Source of the DNA: Henckelia pumila
Taxonomy: Eukaryota; Streptophyta; Magnoliopsida; Lamiales; Gesneriaceae
Direction: 5' to 3'
Assembly (NCBI RefSeq): GCF_033568475.1
Contig: NC_133122.1
Coordinates: 159,395,361 to 159,459,360, forward strand
DNA length: 64,000 nucleotides
The position numbers and the translations under genes are program-made. Positions within the stretch are counted from its first letter, which is position 1. The number at the start of each line of letters is the position of its first letter. The notes below the pieces were generated by a model. The model was not told the DNA's origin. It made no database searches and was given only the letters and a program-made list of their open reading frames with translations. Of this stretch, positions 10,376-21,482 are shown in pieces.

Positions 10376-10604
10376 CGCAAGATCCCTATGTAGTAGTCAC
10401 ACCAAATTAAACAATAAAAAACAAACAAAAGGCCAATAAATCCATATGCACACAAGCAAGTCATGTTTTCTTTTCTAGATCAAAATCTAACCACGATACA
10501 TCAAATTGACAGCATGACGTTCGAAAATACCTTGAATCCACCAATTAACACCTACCAAAACCACTAAAAAAACAAAGGGGAAAACAAGAGAGAGCGAGAG
10601 ATTA

Positions 10605-10660
10605 CCTGGTTGGTGACCTTAAGTTGGATAAATTCTCTGTTTCCAGCGTTTTCCATGAAG
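10605..10660 (-). pseudogene. Captured first-exon fragment, unidentified
   Basis: Minus strand ATG gives MENAGNREFIQLKVTNQ and then a good donor (CAG|GTAATC). Upstream is a C/T-rich leader, as in a host 5' UTR. The parent gene is not recognised. Confidence 0.4.
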
Positions 10661-10992
10661 TGGGCGGACGGAGATTTCGATGGATATTGACTGATTGGAG
10701 AGCGAAGAGAGAGCCAGAGAGGCGACAAGGGAAGTAAAGACCGCGAAAATGAAAATAAATTAAGTAATGAGCGCTTCAATCTTTAGAATTGGTTTTTACC
10801 CGCATCTACATTTGGAGCGGTTAGAAAACCGATTGTGATAGTCTTATTTGAAGCGGTTTTGCAAACCCAATGTAAAGTGAATGTACAGCATCGGTTGTTT
10901 CCTAACCGGTTGTAATAGTTATATTTCTTGAATCGGTTCATGAACCGTTTCTAAAATACCGATTCTAAATACCTATTTTTTTTGTAGTGATT

Positions 10993-11365
10993 TTGGAATG
11001 ATTCCTTTTAAAAGTTGTGTTTGGTTATTGAAATGACTGAATAGTTATTTAAGGTTTTGTTTATGTTGTTCCATTCAGGAACTGTCCGAACGAGGATCTA
11101 ACGGTTCATTATTTTTTGCATTTGAAATGTTCATATAATATTGAAATGATTCATTTTAAAAGTTGTGTTTGGTTATTGAAATGACTGTATAGTTATTTAG
11201 GATTTTGTCTATGCTATCCCATTCGGGCACTGCCAGAATGAGGATCTAATGGTCCTTTTTTTTTTTTTTTTTTTTTTTGCATTTGAAATGTTCATGTGAA
11301 CATCTCAAATGCAAAAAATAAGGGCCGTTGGATGCAGCACATGGGCAGTGGCATATAGACAGACC
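10993..11365. repeat. Duplicated unit plus foldback element
   Basis: Two direct copies of a roughly 145-base unit (beginning TTTTGGAATGATTCC near 10991 and ATTGAAATGATTCA near 11140). The second ends in a T-tract followed by a hairpin with 16-base arms (11279-11312, GCATTTGAAATGTTCA against its complement with one mismatch). Weaker outer inverted repeats extend the foldback to about 11200 and 11362 (GTCTAT...GGCACTGCC). It is probably a foldback miniature transposon. Confidence 0.6.
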
Positions 11366-11747
11366 CGTTATTTAGATTATTTCAAAAAAGTTGGTGATTG
11401 AAAGCCGTCATCTTCATGTTGAAATTGAAGTTTCTAAAAGGCTGGCTGGTCTTAGTTCAGGGATCAAAACTGAAGTGAGGGAACAAGGATTGGAAGTGAC
11501 AACTGAATTTTGAGTCTAACTGAAGTTAGAAGCTCAACTTAATAAATATTCGAGGAAGCAAACATTGAAATGAAGCTGTCCGGGAGGCTAAGGCTGAAGT
11601 TCAGTCGAGGAAGCCAAAGCTGAAGTCAGTCGAGTATGCTCGGCTGATATCTGCGCAACTAGGTGGTCAACTGACCAGTCGTACTCATTTAGTCGTCCAT
11701 ACAAGTCAGTTCCAGTATGTTAGTTTGTTCAGGCACACCACAAGAAA
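11366..11747. other. Non-coding stretch with repeated CTGAAGT phrases
   Basis: No gene. The words AACTGAAGT, GGCTGAAGTTCAGTCGAGG and AGCTGAAGTCAGTCGAG recur across 11465-11640. This may be part of an LTR with multiplied short motifs, but no LTR ends are visible. Confidence 0.35.
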
Positions 11748-12179
11748 AACTCTCATTAACGATGAAAAACTATTGTCGTAGGCCCTAAAAATCTGTTGTT
11801 AAAATCAGTGTTGTGAAAGGGAGCGCTTTGAAGACAAAGACAACAGTTTTACAACAGTGAAAAACCATTGTCTTTGCCTTCAAAGACAACGGATTTAAAC
11901 CGTTGTCTTTGAACGTGTTTTTTTTAGCAACATGAGCTTTAACAAAAGTTTGATGGCAAGACAACCGAAAAAAATCATTGTCTTTTTTCAGGAAAAAAAA
12001 ACAAAAAAAATTAAAATTTAATATAAAATTTTCTGATATTATAAATAATTCAAAATAAATTTAATATACAATTTTAAAATATACAAAAAAATATTCATGA
12101 AATTTTAAATACAAAATACAAAAAAAATAAATTAATATACAATTCGAGAAAAACACTAGCAATAATATTTTATGGTGAT

Positions 12180-12245
12180 TTAGCAAATTCTTCTCCCAAG
12201 GGTGGGTCTGCACTGCATTCGATCTTATTATGTACATCAACCTGG
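12180..12245 (-). pseudogene. Captured exon fragment, unidentified
   Basis: Minus strand reads VDVHNKIECSADPPLGEEFA, preceded by a CCAG-type acceptor context. I do not recognise the parent protein. Confidence 0.3.
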
Positions 12246-12800
12246 ATAAAAAGATATAACACAATAAATACATTAACATAATCAATAGAAACCTATATAA
12301 AAAGATATAACCCAATTCCAAGACCTTCAAAACCCGAGCCTAGTTGTTGCACAAATACGGACTAATTAGGCAAAAACCAACAAACCCAAGAAAAGGATGT
12401 CAACATCGTAAAGAAATACCTCGAGAAAAGGTCGTAGCAAAAGCTGCAGGCTAAAACTATCAAGAAATATTGTGTTCTGCTGGTGGAACTTGTCATGTAA
12501 AGCCCTTCAATAAGAACACATGGAATTACTCATTTGTAAAGAATGTTTGTAAGGGAGCGGAGCAAGAAAAAATAGCGTACAGAACTTGTAAAAAGTCTAA
12601 AGCCATAAATACCTGAAGAGTGAAACCTGCACTAAATTATTCGGCCACAACATCTCTTCAGATTTGACTAAATGTTTCCGAAAGATTCCAAATCCTAGAA
12701 ACTTTTTTTCAGTTTATGAAATAAGGAATCCAATGTTATTACACTTATCAGAGTTAAGAAAGCTAATTAGTTATCAATTACAATACGTGGGGCTTTTTAT
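12246..12800. other. No gene seen
   Basis: AT-rich sequence with several short exon-like stretches but no sustained frame. Presumed interior (captured intron or filler) of the CACTA-like region. Confidence 0.4.
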
Positions 12801-13167
12801 CAATGTTCTAAAAAGCGCTAGGCGGTAGTCGGGCGGCGACCCACCGCCTAGCGCCTAGCCGACTAGGCGGGGCCTAGGCGATTTTTTTTTAGCCTAAAAA
12901 AAATTAAAATTTTGGAATATTTATGAGTTCCACTATGGAAAATAATTTTTATATCTTATGTTTTTTCAGTTTTTGTATAAAATTCTTTCAAAAAAATTAA
13001 AATATCTACTTTTAAGTTTTTTTTATTAATTAAAAAATTAATTTTTTTTAATTTTTATTAATGGATAAACCGACTAGGCAGTAGGTGGCCTAGGCGGTGC
13101 CCAGACGGCCCCTAGGCGGCCTAGGCGCCTGAGGCGCCGCCTAGGAAGCAGGCGCCTAGGCGGCGCC

Positions 13168-14462
13168 TGACCGGCTAAATCGGTGTGATATAAATCTATT
13201 GACAAGCGTACCAGGTCAAGTAATAGTAAAGTGGACAGAGAGTCCAAGTATCGATCCCACAGGGACTGTTGTCAATTCTCAAGAATTAATTATTTAGCTT
13301 AATCTAGACAAAATCATAAAAAACAATTTGATTTAAATAAAATAAGAAAATAAAATAAAAACTGCTTAAGAAATAATAATAAAAATAACTGAAGATAAAA
13401 ATAATAAAAACAAAGACAACCAGACACACGTAGGTACCGAACAAATCATGTAATAAGTAGTCGATTCAGGATTCAGATTTAATCTTAAATTACGGAAATT
13501 CTCCAATCTTGTTCAAAGGACTATTTCTAGAACAATCAAACCTATTCAAATATTGATGAACTAATCTTTCGTAATTCTAATCAAATTTGAATGCATTAAA
13601 TATTTGTGAAAATTCAGTTTACACCCAAACCGCACATTGAAACCGAATTCTATTTCTATTCGGTTTTACAATATGTTGATTATCAAAGTGATCAAAATCA
13701 ATACCTCCTCTGTCGACTTGGAATCAATTAACATGCAATCAAACAGTTGATCAAACTATTCACAAGACAAATATAAATTTGACAATCAATAAAATAAAAT
13801 CAACTCTGAAAAATCCCAAACAAACATCCAAGTTTTCTACATAAATTTGTTTGGCCCAATCACGCCGTCTTGGTTGAAAACAAACTACTCAATAATTAAA
13901 AACAATAATTCAAAAATAAAAATAAGAAGAAGAAAAGAAAATAAAAATCTTCTCTCCCATTGTAGCCTCCTCTCGCCTTTGTGTTGTGCGTTTTCTGCCT
14001 GTTGGAACTTCGGAACCCCCAAAAATATGTTATATCTTGTATATATATGGTCTGGAACGCCTACCAGTTAATTTCTTCTCAAAACAAGGATTTTTCGGAA
14101 CACATATGACCCCAGAACACGCGCGCGCGCGGGGCATAGGCCTCGCGCGCGTGCAGAAGTAAAAAAACAGAGGTCTGAACATGCAACTCGCGCGCGCGCA
14201 GTACAAATTTTCTACGCCGAGCGACGATTTTCCAAAATTCATATCTCAAGATCTAGCCGTCGGATCGAGCTGAAATTTGGACAGAAGCTTCAAAACATCT
14301 TGAAATACACACATCAACAATTTATTTTTCTACAAAATTAACCCGGGGAGTGAAATACACACACATGCACTAAAACACATAAAAACACATAAAAATAATA
14401 TGAATGCACACAAAATAGACATAAACCTATCACAAAATAATGCATACAAAATGCACTTATCA
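13168..14462 (-). repeat. 3' LTR of the non-autonomous element
   Basis: Ends TG (13168) and CA (14462) on the plus strand. Carries runs of alternating GC (14118-14205) analogous in position to the AGCGCT palindromes of the Athila LTR. Confidence 0.85.
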
Positions 14463-14852
14463 ACACCCCCATACTTAAACCTTGCTCGCCCTCGAGCAAG
14501 ACATACCAAAAACAATATGCAAATAAAGACATAAGTAAGAATAAATCATGAACAACATAGCCTCTGATAAGTTTCAACTTCAAAAACTAAAAACCATAAA
14601 AACTTTTGATTTTTCACAATACACTGTCAGTTTAACGTAAACGTGTATGTGTGCCATGTCATTCCAGCTTCATGCAACTTCAAAAGACTCTGTCCTAAGA
14701 ATACTTAGCAACCTATGACAATTCAATGCAAGTATCACAATTCAGCACTCCGTCATCTCAACAATCCCAAACAAAAACATGCATTTTCTTGAGAATAATT
14801 CCGTACCTCCGGATTTTGCACCCGGTATTTATTAAGCTCCAATAATTACCCA

Positions 14853-15094
14853 CAAACTTAGCTATAACTATGATAGGATTCGAATTTCAATCCCCTCGTC
14901 TATAGCCCGGATGGAGCATCAATCCCATTTAACCCGCAAACTTAGCTATGGAACAAATATTAGGATTTCAATCATTGTCCAGGCCCGGATGAAATTGTTA
15001 CTTTAAATTTTAAATTTATTAACCTCATGGAATCCGCATACTTAGTCAAGAACAAGAGATTAGGATTTCAATCTCTGCTCGTAACCCGGATGGA
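14853..15094. repeat. Three tandem repeats of about 65 bases in the 3' interior
   Basis: Three units contain CGCAAACTTAG, then AGGATTTCAATC, then CCCGGATGGAG, at about 14853-14923, 14933-14993 and 15029-15094. They are divergent and non-coding, and lie between the gag remnant and the 3' LTR. Confidence 0.65.
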
Positions 15095-15809
15095 GTTAAC
15101 TTAATTTTCAACAAAAGTTTTTCAAAAAAATTTTATAGGTACGCCCAAGATCATACATGCAATGTCTAACAATAATCAAGAATCCAAAGACACTATCATG
15201 ATCAACAAGCATTTATTGTCGTGCAATGATCAAGAAAACACGAACTTCATCAATTACATTGCTACACTATACTAGTCTAACATGCGTGCTTAAAAAGATT
15301 CACGATTCAACCAACAGTTTCTCATGATCAATCAAAAGCAACATTTTATAAAATAAATTTTTCACAACTCTATCATCATCGGCCAACCTTCATCATTCTA
15401 CTTATTCACACAACATAAACACAAAACATAATTATATGCATGAATACGAACTATATGCAATAAACTAGACCAAATGAATGCAAAAAATAACACAAACAAA
15501 ACTAATCTACCCCACCATACTTATCCAAAGCATTTCCCTCAATGCTTTAGAACAATGAACCGAATGCAAAACAAACACACAATGAAAACAAAAATAACAC
15601 TCCCCTGGTTGCGCATTCGTCCTCTTCATCTTCCTCTTTGGCAGCATCTTTTAGGATGACAATAACAGATGGGATACATCAGTCAGGCACGACAAACTGG
15701 CATGAGAAAGAACAAAAATCAAATAGAAATAAACAAAAACAAAAAATTAAACTAAAAAATCAAGGGAAAGAATAATGGGTTTCCTCCCAGTAAGCGCTAA
15801 GTTTATAGT

Positions 15810-16650
15810 CTACAGCCCGACTATGCAGAAGCAACCATCAAAGAGCAGTTGCCGCCCATAGTAAGAATCATACGACTCTACGTATGGATCTTGATTTTCT
15901 GCGCCCTCAAGCTTGGCGTGATATTGACATGGAAAGCTCGTCGGTCCAGCAATACTCGGTATGAATTTTTTCTTTTGGAAGGAGACTCCGAATCTAGGTT
16001 GAATCTCATAGAGGATGGAATATGCTGGAGGTGGGGTCAATGGCAAGAAATTATCTTCTAACGGTGTACATGGAACGACCATTGACGAGGTAAAATATGT
16101 AGCCTTGTATGTTTCTTCCTCCTCCAAGTCCACTATTGGCTCTTCTTCACAAGAAAATTCCTCAAAAATTATTTCTTCATGCGCTGGCTCAGTTACTTCA
16201 CTCTCTTGGCCGATCTCCAAATTTGGTTCTCTAAGAAGCGCAATCTTTTCATCCAAAAGACTCAAAGACTTGATACGAGTTTCTAAGAATTGATTTTGTC
16301 TCTGTCTGTTGCCGCAAAAGATTCTCCAACTGAGCCACATGATCCTCAAAATATCCTACACACTCTTCTTGACGCTCCGGTGGTTGGTTCAAAAAATTTT
16401 TAGAGCCGATATCTGGAGGATATTGGTGACTCCAACCCTGCAGTGAAGGATCACAATGCCAATGGTAGTCGAAATCTGCCATATCATTTAACAAGTGCAT
16501 CACACTGTTTTCATCTCTGCTGAACAAGTGACTGCCAGTGGTCAAAGCTCCATAATCTATCCAACGTGTTGTTAGCTCATCCAAACCACCATAAAAAATT
16601 TGAACTAGAGTGTAGTTCGAAAAATCATGACATCTAAACATGTTAGCCAA
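15810..16650 (-). pseudogene. Gag-like remnant of the non-autonomous element
   Basis: Frame 16650-16249 contains VQIFYGGLDELTTRWID and later DYHWHCDPSLQGW, as in gag proteins of Athila-related elements (VQIFYxGL is the retrotrans_gag signature). Frame 16349-15810 overlaps it in another frame. It is acidic in the middle and has a proline-rich segment (PLTPPPAYSILYEIQP). Two frames and a missing pol suggest decay. It could supply a gag-derived protein or none. Confidence 0.6.
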
Positions 16651-16775
16651 ATCGTTTCCATCTCCAAGTACCTCACAAGTAAGAAAAAAAATAATTAATA
16701 ATTAAAAATAAAAAAAATGCAAGAAAAAAAATGTCTAGTCTCAAGCAAATAATCTATCATAATATTAACTGAATA

Positions 16776-16794
16776 GTCCCCGACAACGGTGCCA
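16776..16794 (-). other. Primer-binding site (tRNA-Asp type)
   Basis: Plus strand GTCCCCGACAACGGTGCCA is two substitutions from the tRNA-Asp acceptor end seen intact at 48224. It lies 6 bases from the 5' LTR. Confidence 0.75.
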
Positions 16795-16800
16795 AAAACT

Positions 16801-18181
16801 TGATCGGCTAAATCGGTGTGATATAAATCTACTGGCAAGCATACCAGGTCAAGTAATAGTAAAGTGGACAAAGAGTCCAAGTATCGATCCCACAAGGACT
16901 GTTGTCAATTCTCAAAAATTAATTATTTAGCTTAATCTAGACAAAATCATAAAAAGCAATTTGATTTAAATAAAATAAGAAAACAAAATAAAAACTGCTT
17001 AAGAAATATGAATAAAAATAACTGAAGATAAAAATAATAAAAACAAAGACAACCAAGACACACGTAGGTACCGAACAAATCATGTAACAAGTAGTCGATT
17101 CAGGACTCAGATTTAATCTTAAATTACGGGAATTCTCCTATCTTGTTCAAAGGACTATTTTTAGAACAATCAAACCTATTCAAATATTGATGAACTAATC
17201 TTTCGTAATTCTAATCAAATTTGAATGCATTAAATATTTGTGAAAATTCAGTTTACACCCAAACCGCACACTGAAACCGAATTCTATTTCTAGTCGATTT
17301 TACAATATGTTGATTATCAAAGTGATCAAAATCAATACCTCATCTGTCGACTTGGAATCAATTAACATGCAAGCAAACGATTGATCAAACTATTCACAAG
17401 ACAAATATAAATCTGACAATCAATAAAATAAAATCAACTGAAAAATCTCAAACAAACATCCAAGTTTTCTACATAAATTTGTTCGGCCCAATCACGCCGT
17501 CTTGGTTGAAAACAAACTACTCAATAATTAAAAACAATAATTCAAAAATAAAAATAAGAAGAAGAAAAGAAAATAGAAATCTTCTCTCCCAAGCCTTGTA
17601 GCCGCCTCTCGCCTTTGTGTTGTGCGTTCTCTGCCTGTTGGAACTTCGGAACCCCCAAAAATATGTTATATCTTGTATATATATGGTCCGGAACGCCTAC
17701 CAGTTAATTTCCTCTCAAAACAAGGATTTTTCGGAACACATATGACCCTGAAACACGAGCGCGCGCGCGGCTGCAGAAGTAAAAAACAGAGGTCTGAATA
17801 TGAAACTCGCGCGCGCGCGAGCTTGATTCTCGCGAACGCGCAGTACAAATTTTCTGCGCCGAGCGTTGATTTTCCAAAATTCATATCTCAAGATCTAGCC
17901 GTCGGATCGAGCTAAAATTTAGATAGCAGCTTCAAAACATCTTGAACTTTAATCTGACTTGTGAAGATTGGATTTGGATGTTTCTAAAATTAAATTTGAT
18001 TTTTTGAACAAAGCTGCTCCGTAATTCACTCTTCAACAATTCATTTTCCTACAAAATTAACCCGGGGAGTGAAATACACACACATGCACTAAAACACATA
18101 AAAACACATAAAAATAATATGAATGCACACAAAATAGACATAAACCTATCATAAAATAATGCATACAAAATGCACTTATCA
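16801..18181 (-). repeat. 5' LTR of the non-autonomous element
   Basis: Pairs with 13168-14462. The longer copy, with the extra segment 17941-18050. GCGCGC runs lie at 17757-17845. Confidence 0.85.
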
Positions 18182-18324
18182 GTGTCCAGGCTGCTTAGGC
18201 GGCTGAGGCGCCGCCTAGGCGGCTGATTAATCGGGCGACGCCCAGAGCGCCGCCCAGGCATTAGTCGAGGCGGCGGGTAGCCGCCCAACGCCTAGGCGGG
18301 GATTTTTTGAACACTATTTTTTAT

Positions 18325-19005
18325 ACAACGTTCTCAACACAATGTTACAAGAAAAACCTTGCAAAGAAACAAGGAAAAACGAAATCACATAGTAGAATAT
18401 ACAAAGTTGGCAACCAAAAATACAATCACACGGACAGTGGTTAAATAGCTACAAGTAAGATCAAATCAAAACTTACAAAAAGCACGCAACGTGTCCTTGA
18501 GGGCCTACCTATCGTACTCACCAGTGAAGATGCAGTTGCCAAGCGGACCTGTCAATAGAATAAGCCTTAACGGACCATCGGCTACCTTCTTATCCACCTG
18601 CATTTAATGAAGCAACATTATGCCAAGAACATAAACGTGAATGTTAACGAGTATTATATGTGTTTTATTTTGTCCCTCATCTCCATCACAGATTAAACTT
18701 TTTTACAGTCATGGATTCTGCAGGAGCTGTGGGTAGCTCGTTGAAAGATATTATACACCCGTTTTACCAATGAATCATCAATCCAGTCGATTCGACGAGA
18801 CATGTCAACTTCCATGACCTGAAGTTGTAAAATATGGCATCCTTGAGATAAATTTGTAACCAACCACTTAAAGCTAGTGGCAGAAAATTTGATTTATTAT
18901 GAGGTTCTACATTTGTAACACACTGATGCGATCATTCAGGAAGCTAAAGAAAGATAGAAGATCAATAATATGAAAATGTCATAGTCTATAGAAATTAGAT
19001 AGCAA
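18325..19005 (-). pseudogene. Captured exon fragments, unidentified gene
   Basis: Minus-strand exon-like readings are VDKKVADGPLRLILLTGPLG and, after a gap, MEVDMSRRIDWIDDSLVKRV. Both have plausible splice borders and a low stop density unlike the surrounding DNA. I do not recognise the protein. It may be a host gene relic or a fragment captured by the CACTA-like element. Confidence 0.35.
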
Positions 19006-19009
19006 CAAC

Positions 19010-19430
19010 CTTCAAACCGTTCTAGCAGCAACTGTTTCCCCATGAAGCCACTTCCCATATCCTTTTTCTTGACACTTTAAGACCCTTCACAATGTTCTTG
19101 TAGGGTATCCCATGCATCCTTAGCAGTAACACAGTTAGCAATAAGCCCAAACATCCTCATATCCACTCTGGAAAATATGGCCTTGATGGCTTTAGCATTA
19201 AAGCTTGAAACTTGTGATTCCTCGGTTGTCCACGTGGTTTCTGGCTTAATGACTTAGTCACCATCCTTGTCCACGATTTTTGGAGCAGTCCAACCAGTAA
19301 GAATGCTCTTCCATGCACGTTCATCCATAGCTTTTATAGTAAAACGCATCCTTGTCTTCCACAAAGCATAATTCGTGCCATCAAGAACCGGAGGTTTCAA
19401 AAACGAATTTGCAATAGTAGATGAGTCCAT
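19010..19430 (-). pseudogene. gag N-terminus of a SIRE-like copia fragment
   Basis: Starts at 19430 with MDSSTIANSFLKPPVLDGTN, then YALWKTRMRFTIKAMD and WTTEESQVSSFNAKAIKAI, the capsid (UBN2-type) region of copia gag. It has an in-frame stop near 19255 and ends abruptly near 19010. The start (MDSST-ANSF) matches the gag start of the SIRE-type element at 50440. Confidence 0.7.
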
Positions 19431-19469
19431 CTTATTTTAGTGTATCAAGAATATGTCTCTGACTTCACT

Positions 19470-20281
19470 TGTAAGGAAATTTGGTTGCACATATACAGAT
19501 TTAGGTGTTGACAACACCTTCAATAACACCTTGAGTAATACACAACGAAAAATAATAAAAGAGTGAATAAAATAAACAAGCAACCAAATAAATGGATTCA
19601 AATTTTTAAGCAAGAGTATAAAATACTCTTTGAAACGACTTTGGGTAAAACTTTCACTAGAAAATAATCAAAGAGTTTACAAAACCCTAAAACTAGTGAA
19701 TTATTGTAAAAATCAATTTTTTCAAAACATGTGAGAAAATAAATAACAAAGCATCTTCTGAAAATTCTATACAAAATAGAATAAGAAATAAACTAAGAAG
19801 ATGAATCTTGATGCCAAAACACGATGAGAGCAACAACACTTTCGATCACCAATCTTCAAGTGGTCTCCAGATCTTCAAGGCAATCAAGGAAATATGACTA
19901 ATACGAGCTTCAACATATGATACTTAATTCTCTCAAGTGGAACGTATAGAAGCTCTTAGAATATATTGCTGCCGTGTCTCTCTATCTCTCAGTGTATCTA
20001 AGTGCACGATCTCGTTCACATATATAAATCCAAAAATCCTTCTCATATTTGTTACCTTGTAAGTCTAGGATTCCCCTAGATTTGATCATATCAAATCTAC
20101 AAAAATAAGAAAAAGATCAATTAGATATGAGATAGTTAAATATTATTATAAACTTAATAATATCTCAAATATACTTAAATAAGGAATTATCTCAAAGATA
20201 CTTCATGTCCAAAAAAAACAAAAGACTTTAAATAAAATCTTTTTAGGTTTAAGGAATTTTAGGAATAAAATATTCCCTTCA
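19470..20281 (-). repeat. 5' LTR of the SIRE-like fragment
   Basis: Plus strand begins TGTAAGGAAAT and ends TATTCCCTTCA, paralleling the SIRE-type LTR (TGTAAGGGATAT ... AATTCCTTTCA). Internal stretches around 19570-19760 align well with 31190-31390. One GGTGTTG-A-CAACACC palindrome occurs at 19504-19518. The adjacent primer site is degraded. Confidence 0.75.
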
Positions 20282-20481
20282 AAACTCGTAAGAAAAATCA
20301 CTGAATACAAACACACGATGATGAACCATGATCATATCATTTGTTTTCCTTCCACGACACAACGAAATAAAGAATAATATCTGATATTTAATAATAGATA
20401 CAAGATCCATTATACGATAGTATCGACTTATATTGCAACAAATATAAGTGTACACCAAACGTATGGTTCTAGACTTCTAGC

Positions 20482-21214
20482 TCACTTAATCTTCTGAAAA
20501 TGAGCCCGAAAACTCTCGACCAATTTCTTCCGATGAGGCAGATGTTCCTTAACAGAGCTCGAGTTGACGTACTCGTCCTTCCATCTACACACATTTGGGA
20601 ATTTCTCTTTCGTTATGATCTCGAGTCCCACCAATTCCGCGATAACCACAGACCAAAAGGCCAAGAAATTTCCGGCAATTTCAACAAATCCAATGACATC
20701 TCCCCCAAAGAATTTCTTGCCTTTTAGTTCATTGTCAAGAATTTTAAGCGATTCTTCTACTTCTTCCTTGGCTTTCGCTTGCTCCTCCCCTGAAACCGAA
20801 CAAGCCGTCCTAATTACTGGCAAGCACTGGAAAAAAAAATTTAACCAGTCATTATAATGAATATATATGTTCATAGAAACTTGTAAATGCAATTAAATAG
20901 TACCTTCTCATCCAAGAATCTTGCCCAAAAACGTGCCACGGCTCGGTCGTAAGGACATTTCGGCAAGATGGGCGGGACGTTTTCCCAAGTTTTGTCAATG
21001 TATTCAAGAATCACCAATGACTCGGCGATTGACTTGCCATTATGTATCAAAACAGGAACTTTTTTATGGACTGGATTGGATTCAAGAAGTAGAGGAGACT
21101 TGTTGCTTAGATCTTCTTGTATGAATTCATATTCGACTCCTTCAGTTTCAGCGCCCATTCCACTCTACAACTATACAGGCTGCGCCAAGAACCAAATACC
21201 TTCACTCCCGCCAT
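20482..21214 (-). pseudogene. Tau-class GST GSTU-2 with frameshift
   Basis: Exon 1 is 21214-20904 (311 bases, one short of the 312 in GSTU-3) and exon 2 is 20826-20482, with a GT-AG intron at the same position. The start MAGVKVFGSWRSLYSC keeps Ser12, but one A is missing near 21140 (CTGAAGGAG against CTGAAAGGAG), so the reading hits a stop within about 12 codons. A downstream ATG at 21158 restores the frame but omits the catalytic serine. The rest ([23 protein letters not shown]) is well preserved, indicating recent loss. The TATA region is disrupted by miniature elements. The missing base could also be a sequencing error. Confidence 0.85.
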
Positions 21215-21254
21215 CACGATCGTTTTGTTTGTTTTGTTTTTTTTTTTTGAATGT

Positions 21255-21451
21255 GTTTCTGAGGGGTGATTGGACCTGCAGAGGGGGTATTACCCCCCTC
21301 TACAAAATTGATGGTCATGATTGGGCCACACACATTTTTCATGTGGGACCCACATAAAAATTGTGGGGCCCACATGGAAATTGGCCAATCATGGACATCA
21401 ATTATAGAGGGGGTACTACCCCTCTGTAGGGTCGAAGGACCCGTTTCTGAG
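21255..21451. mobile_element. MITE-1 in the GSTU-2 5' region (179 bp, 9-bp target duplication)
   Basis: Element 21264-21442 lies between two copies of GTTTCTGAG (21255-21263 and 21443-21451). The terminal inverted repeats contain CAGAGGGGGTATTACCC and its complement. It lies about 45 bases upstream of the GSTU-2 ATG, at a site that is uninterrupted in GSTU-3. A 9-bp duplication fits Mutator-like transposition. Confidence 0.85.
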
Positions 21452-21482
21452 TAGTTTCCTCTGGTTGTGAGTCCGTTTTTAT

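Larger units (their letters stand above)
6960..10989. mobile_element. CACTA-like element carrying captured host exons
   Basis: The right end reads TTTTTTTGTAGTG at 10977-10989, the inverted CACTA terminus. Both sides (about 6970-7230 and 10780-10975) hold subterminal inverted motifs of the form GAAGCGGTT/AACCGCTTC. No CACTA terminus is seen on the left, so that end is probably eroded. The interior has no transposase but carries minus-strand host exon fragments (8254-8520, about 10310-10375, 10605-10660) and a solo LTR (8548-9994). This is the structure expected of a gene-capturing non-autonomous CACTA element. Confidence 0.65.
13168..18181 (-). mobile_element. Non-autonomous Athila-related LTR retrotransposon
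   Basis: LTRs at 13168-14462 and 16801-18181 differ by several percent by eye, with a roughly 100-base indel (17941-18050 is present only in the right copy). The element reads on the minus strand. The primer site at 16776-16794 matches the tRNA-Asp 3' end with substitutions, and a G-rich tract at 14463-14475 serves as polypurine tract. Flanking 5-mers GCGCC and GTGTC differ by two C-to-T changes. The 2.3-kb interior keeps a gag-like fragment but no protease, RT or integrase. It shares the CCTCCCA-NN-AGCGC..TTTAT phrase (15782 against 42758) with the Athila element at 37727. Confidence 0.85.
12801..18316. mobile_element. hAT-like GC-rich miniature element, interrupted by an LTR retrotransposon
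   Basis: The left end CAATGTTCTAAAAAGCGC and the right end (inverted TAGTGTTCAAAAAATCCC) form terminal inverted repeats. They are flanked by CTTTTTAT (12793-12800) and TTTTTTAT (18317-18324), an 8-bp target duplication with one mismatch, as in hAT insertion. The interior (12810-13167 and 18182-18300) is dense in GCCTAGGCGG palindromes. It was split by the LTR element at 13168-18181. Confidence 0.65.
11748..19005. mobile_element. Second CACTA-like region with captured exons and nested insertions
   Basis: Begins CACCACAAGAAAAACTC, one base from the CACTACAAGAAAAA consensus. Subterminal inverted motifs follow (AAAGACAACGGTTT / AAACCGTTGTCTTT types, 11770-11975). Exon-like minus-strand fragments at about 12180-12245, 18520-18600 and 18715-18830 suggest host gene capture. 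No right terminus is recognised; the region is cut by the SIRE-like fragment from about 19005. Within it sit the hAT-like element and the LTR element listed separately. The extent to the right is inferred. Confidence 0.45.

Noticed and set aside
13847-14071. Small ORFs in the non-autonomous element LTRs (also 14030-14242, 17622-17915, 18049-18288)
   Set aside because: Present because of GCGCGC and AT repeats inside LTRs. Not conserved in frame between the two LTRs.
19500-19520. SIRE-like fragment as a second complete element
   Set aside because: Only one LTR and the gag start are present; no pol, polypurine tract or second LTR.
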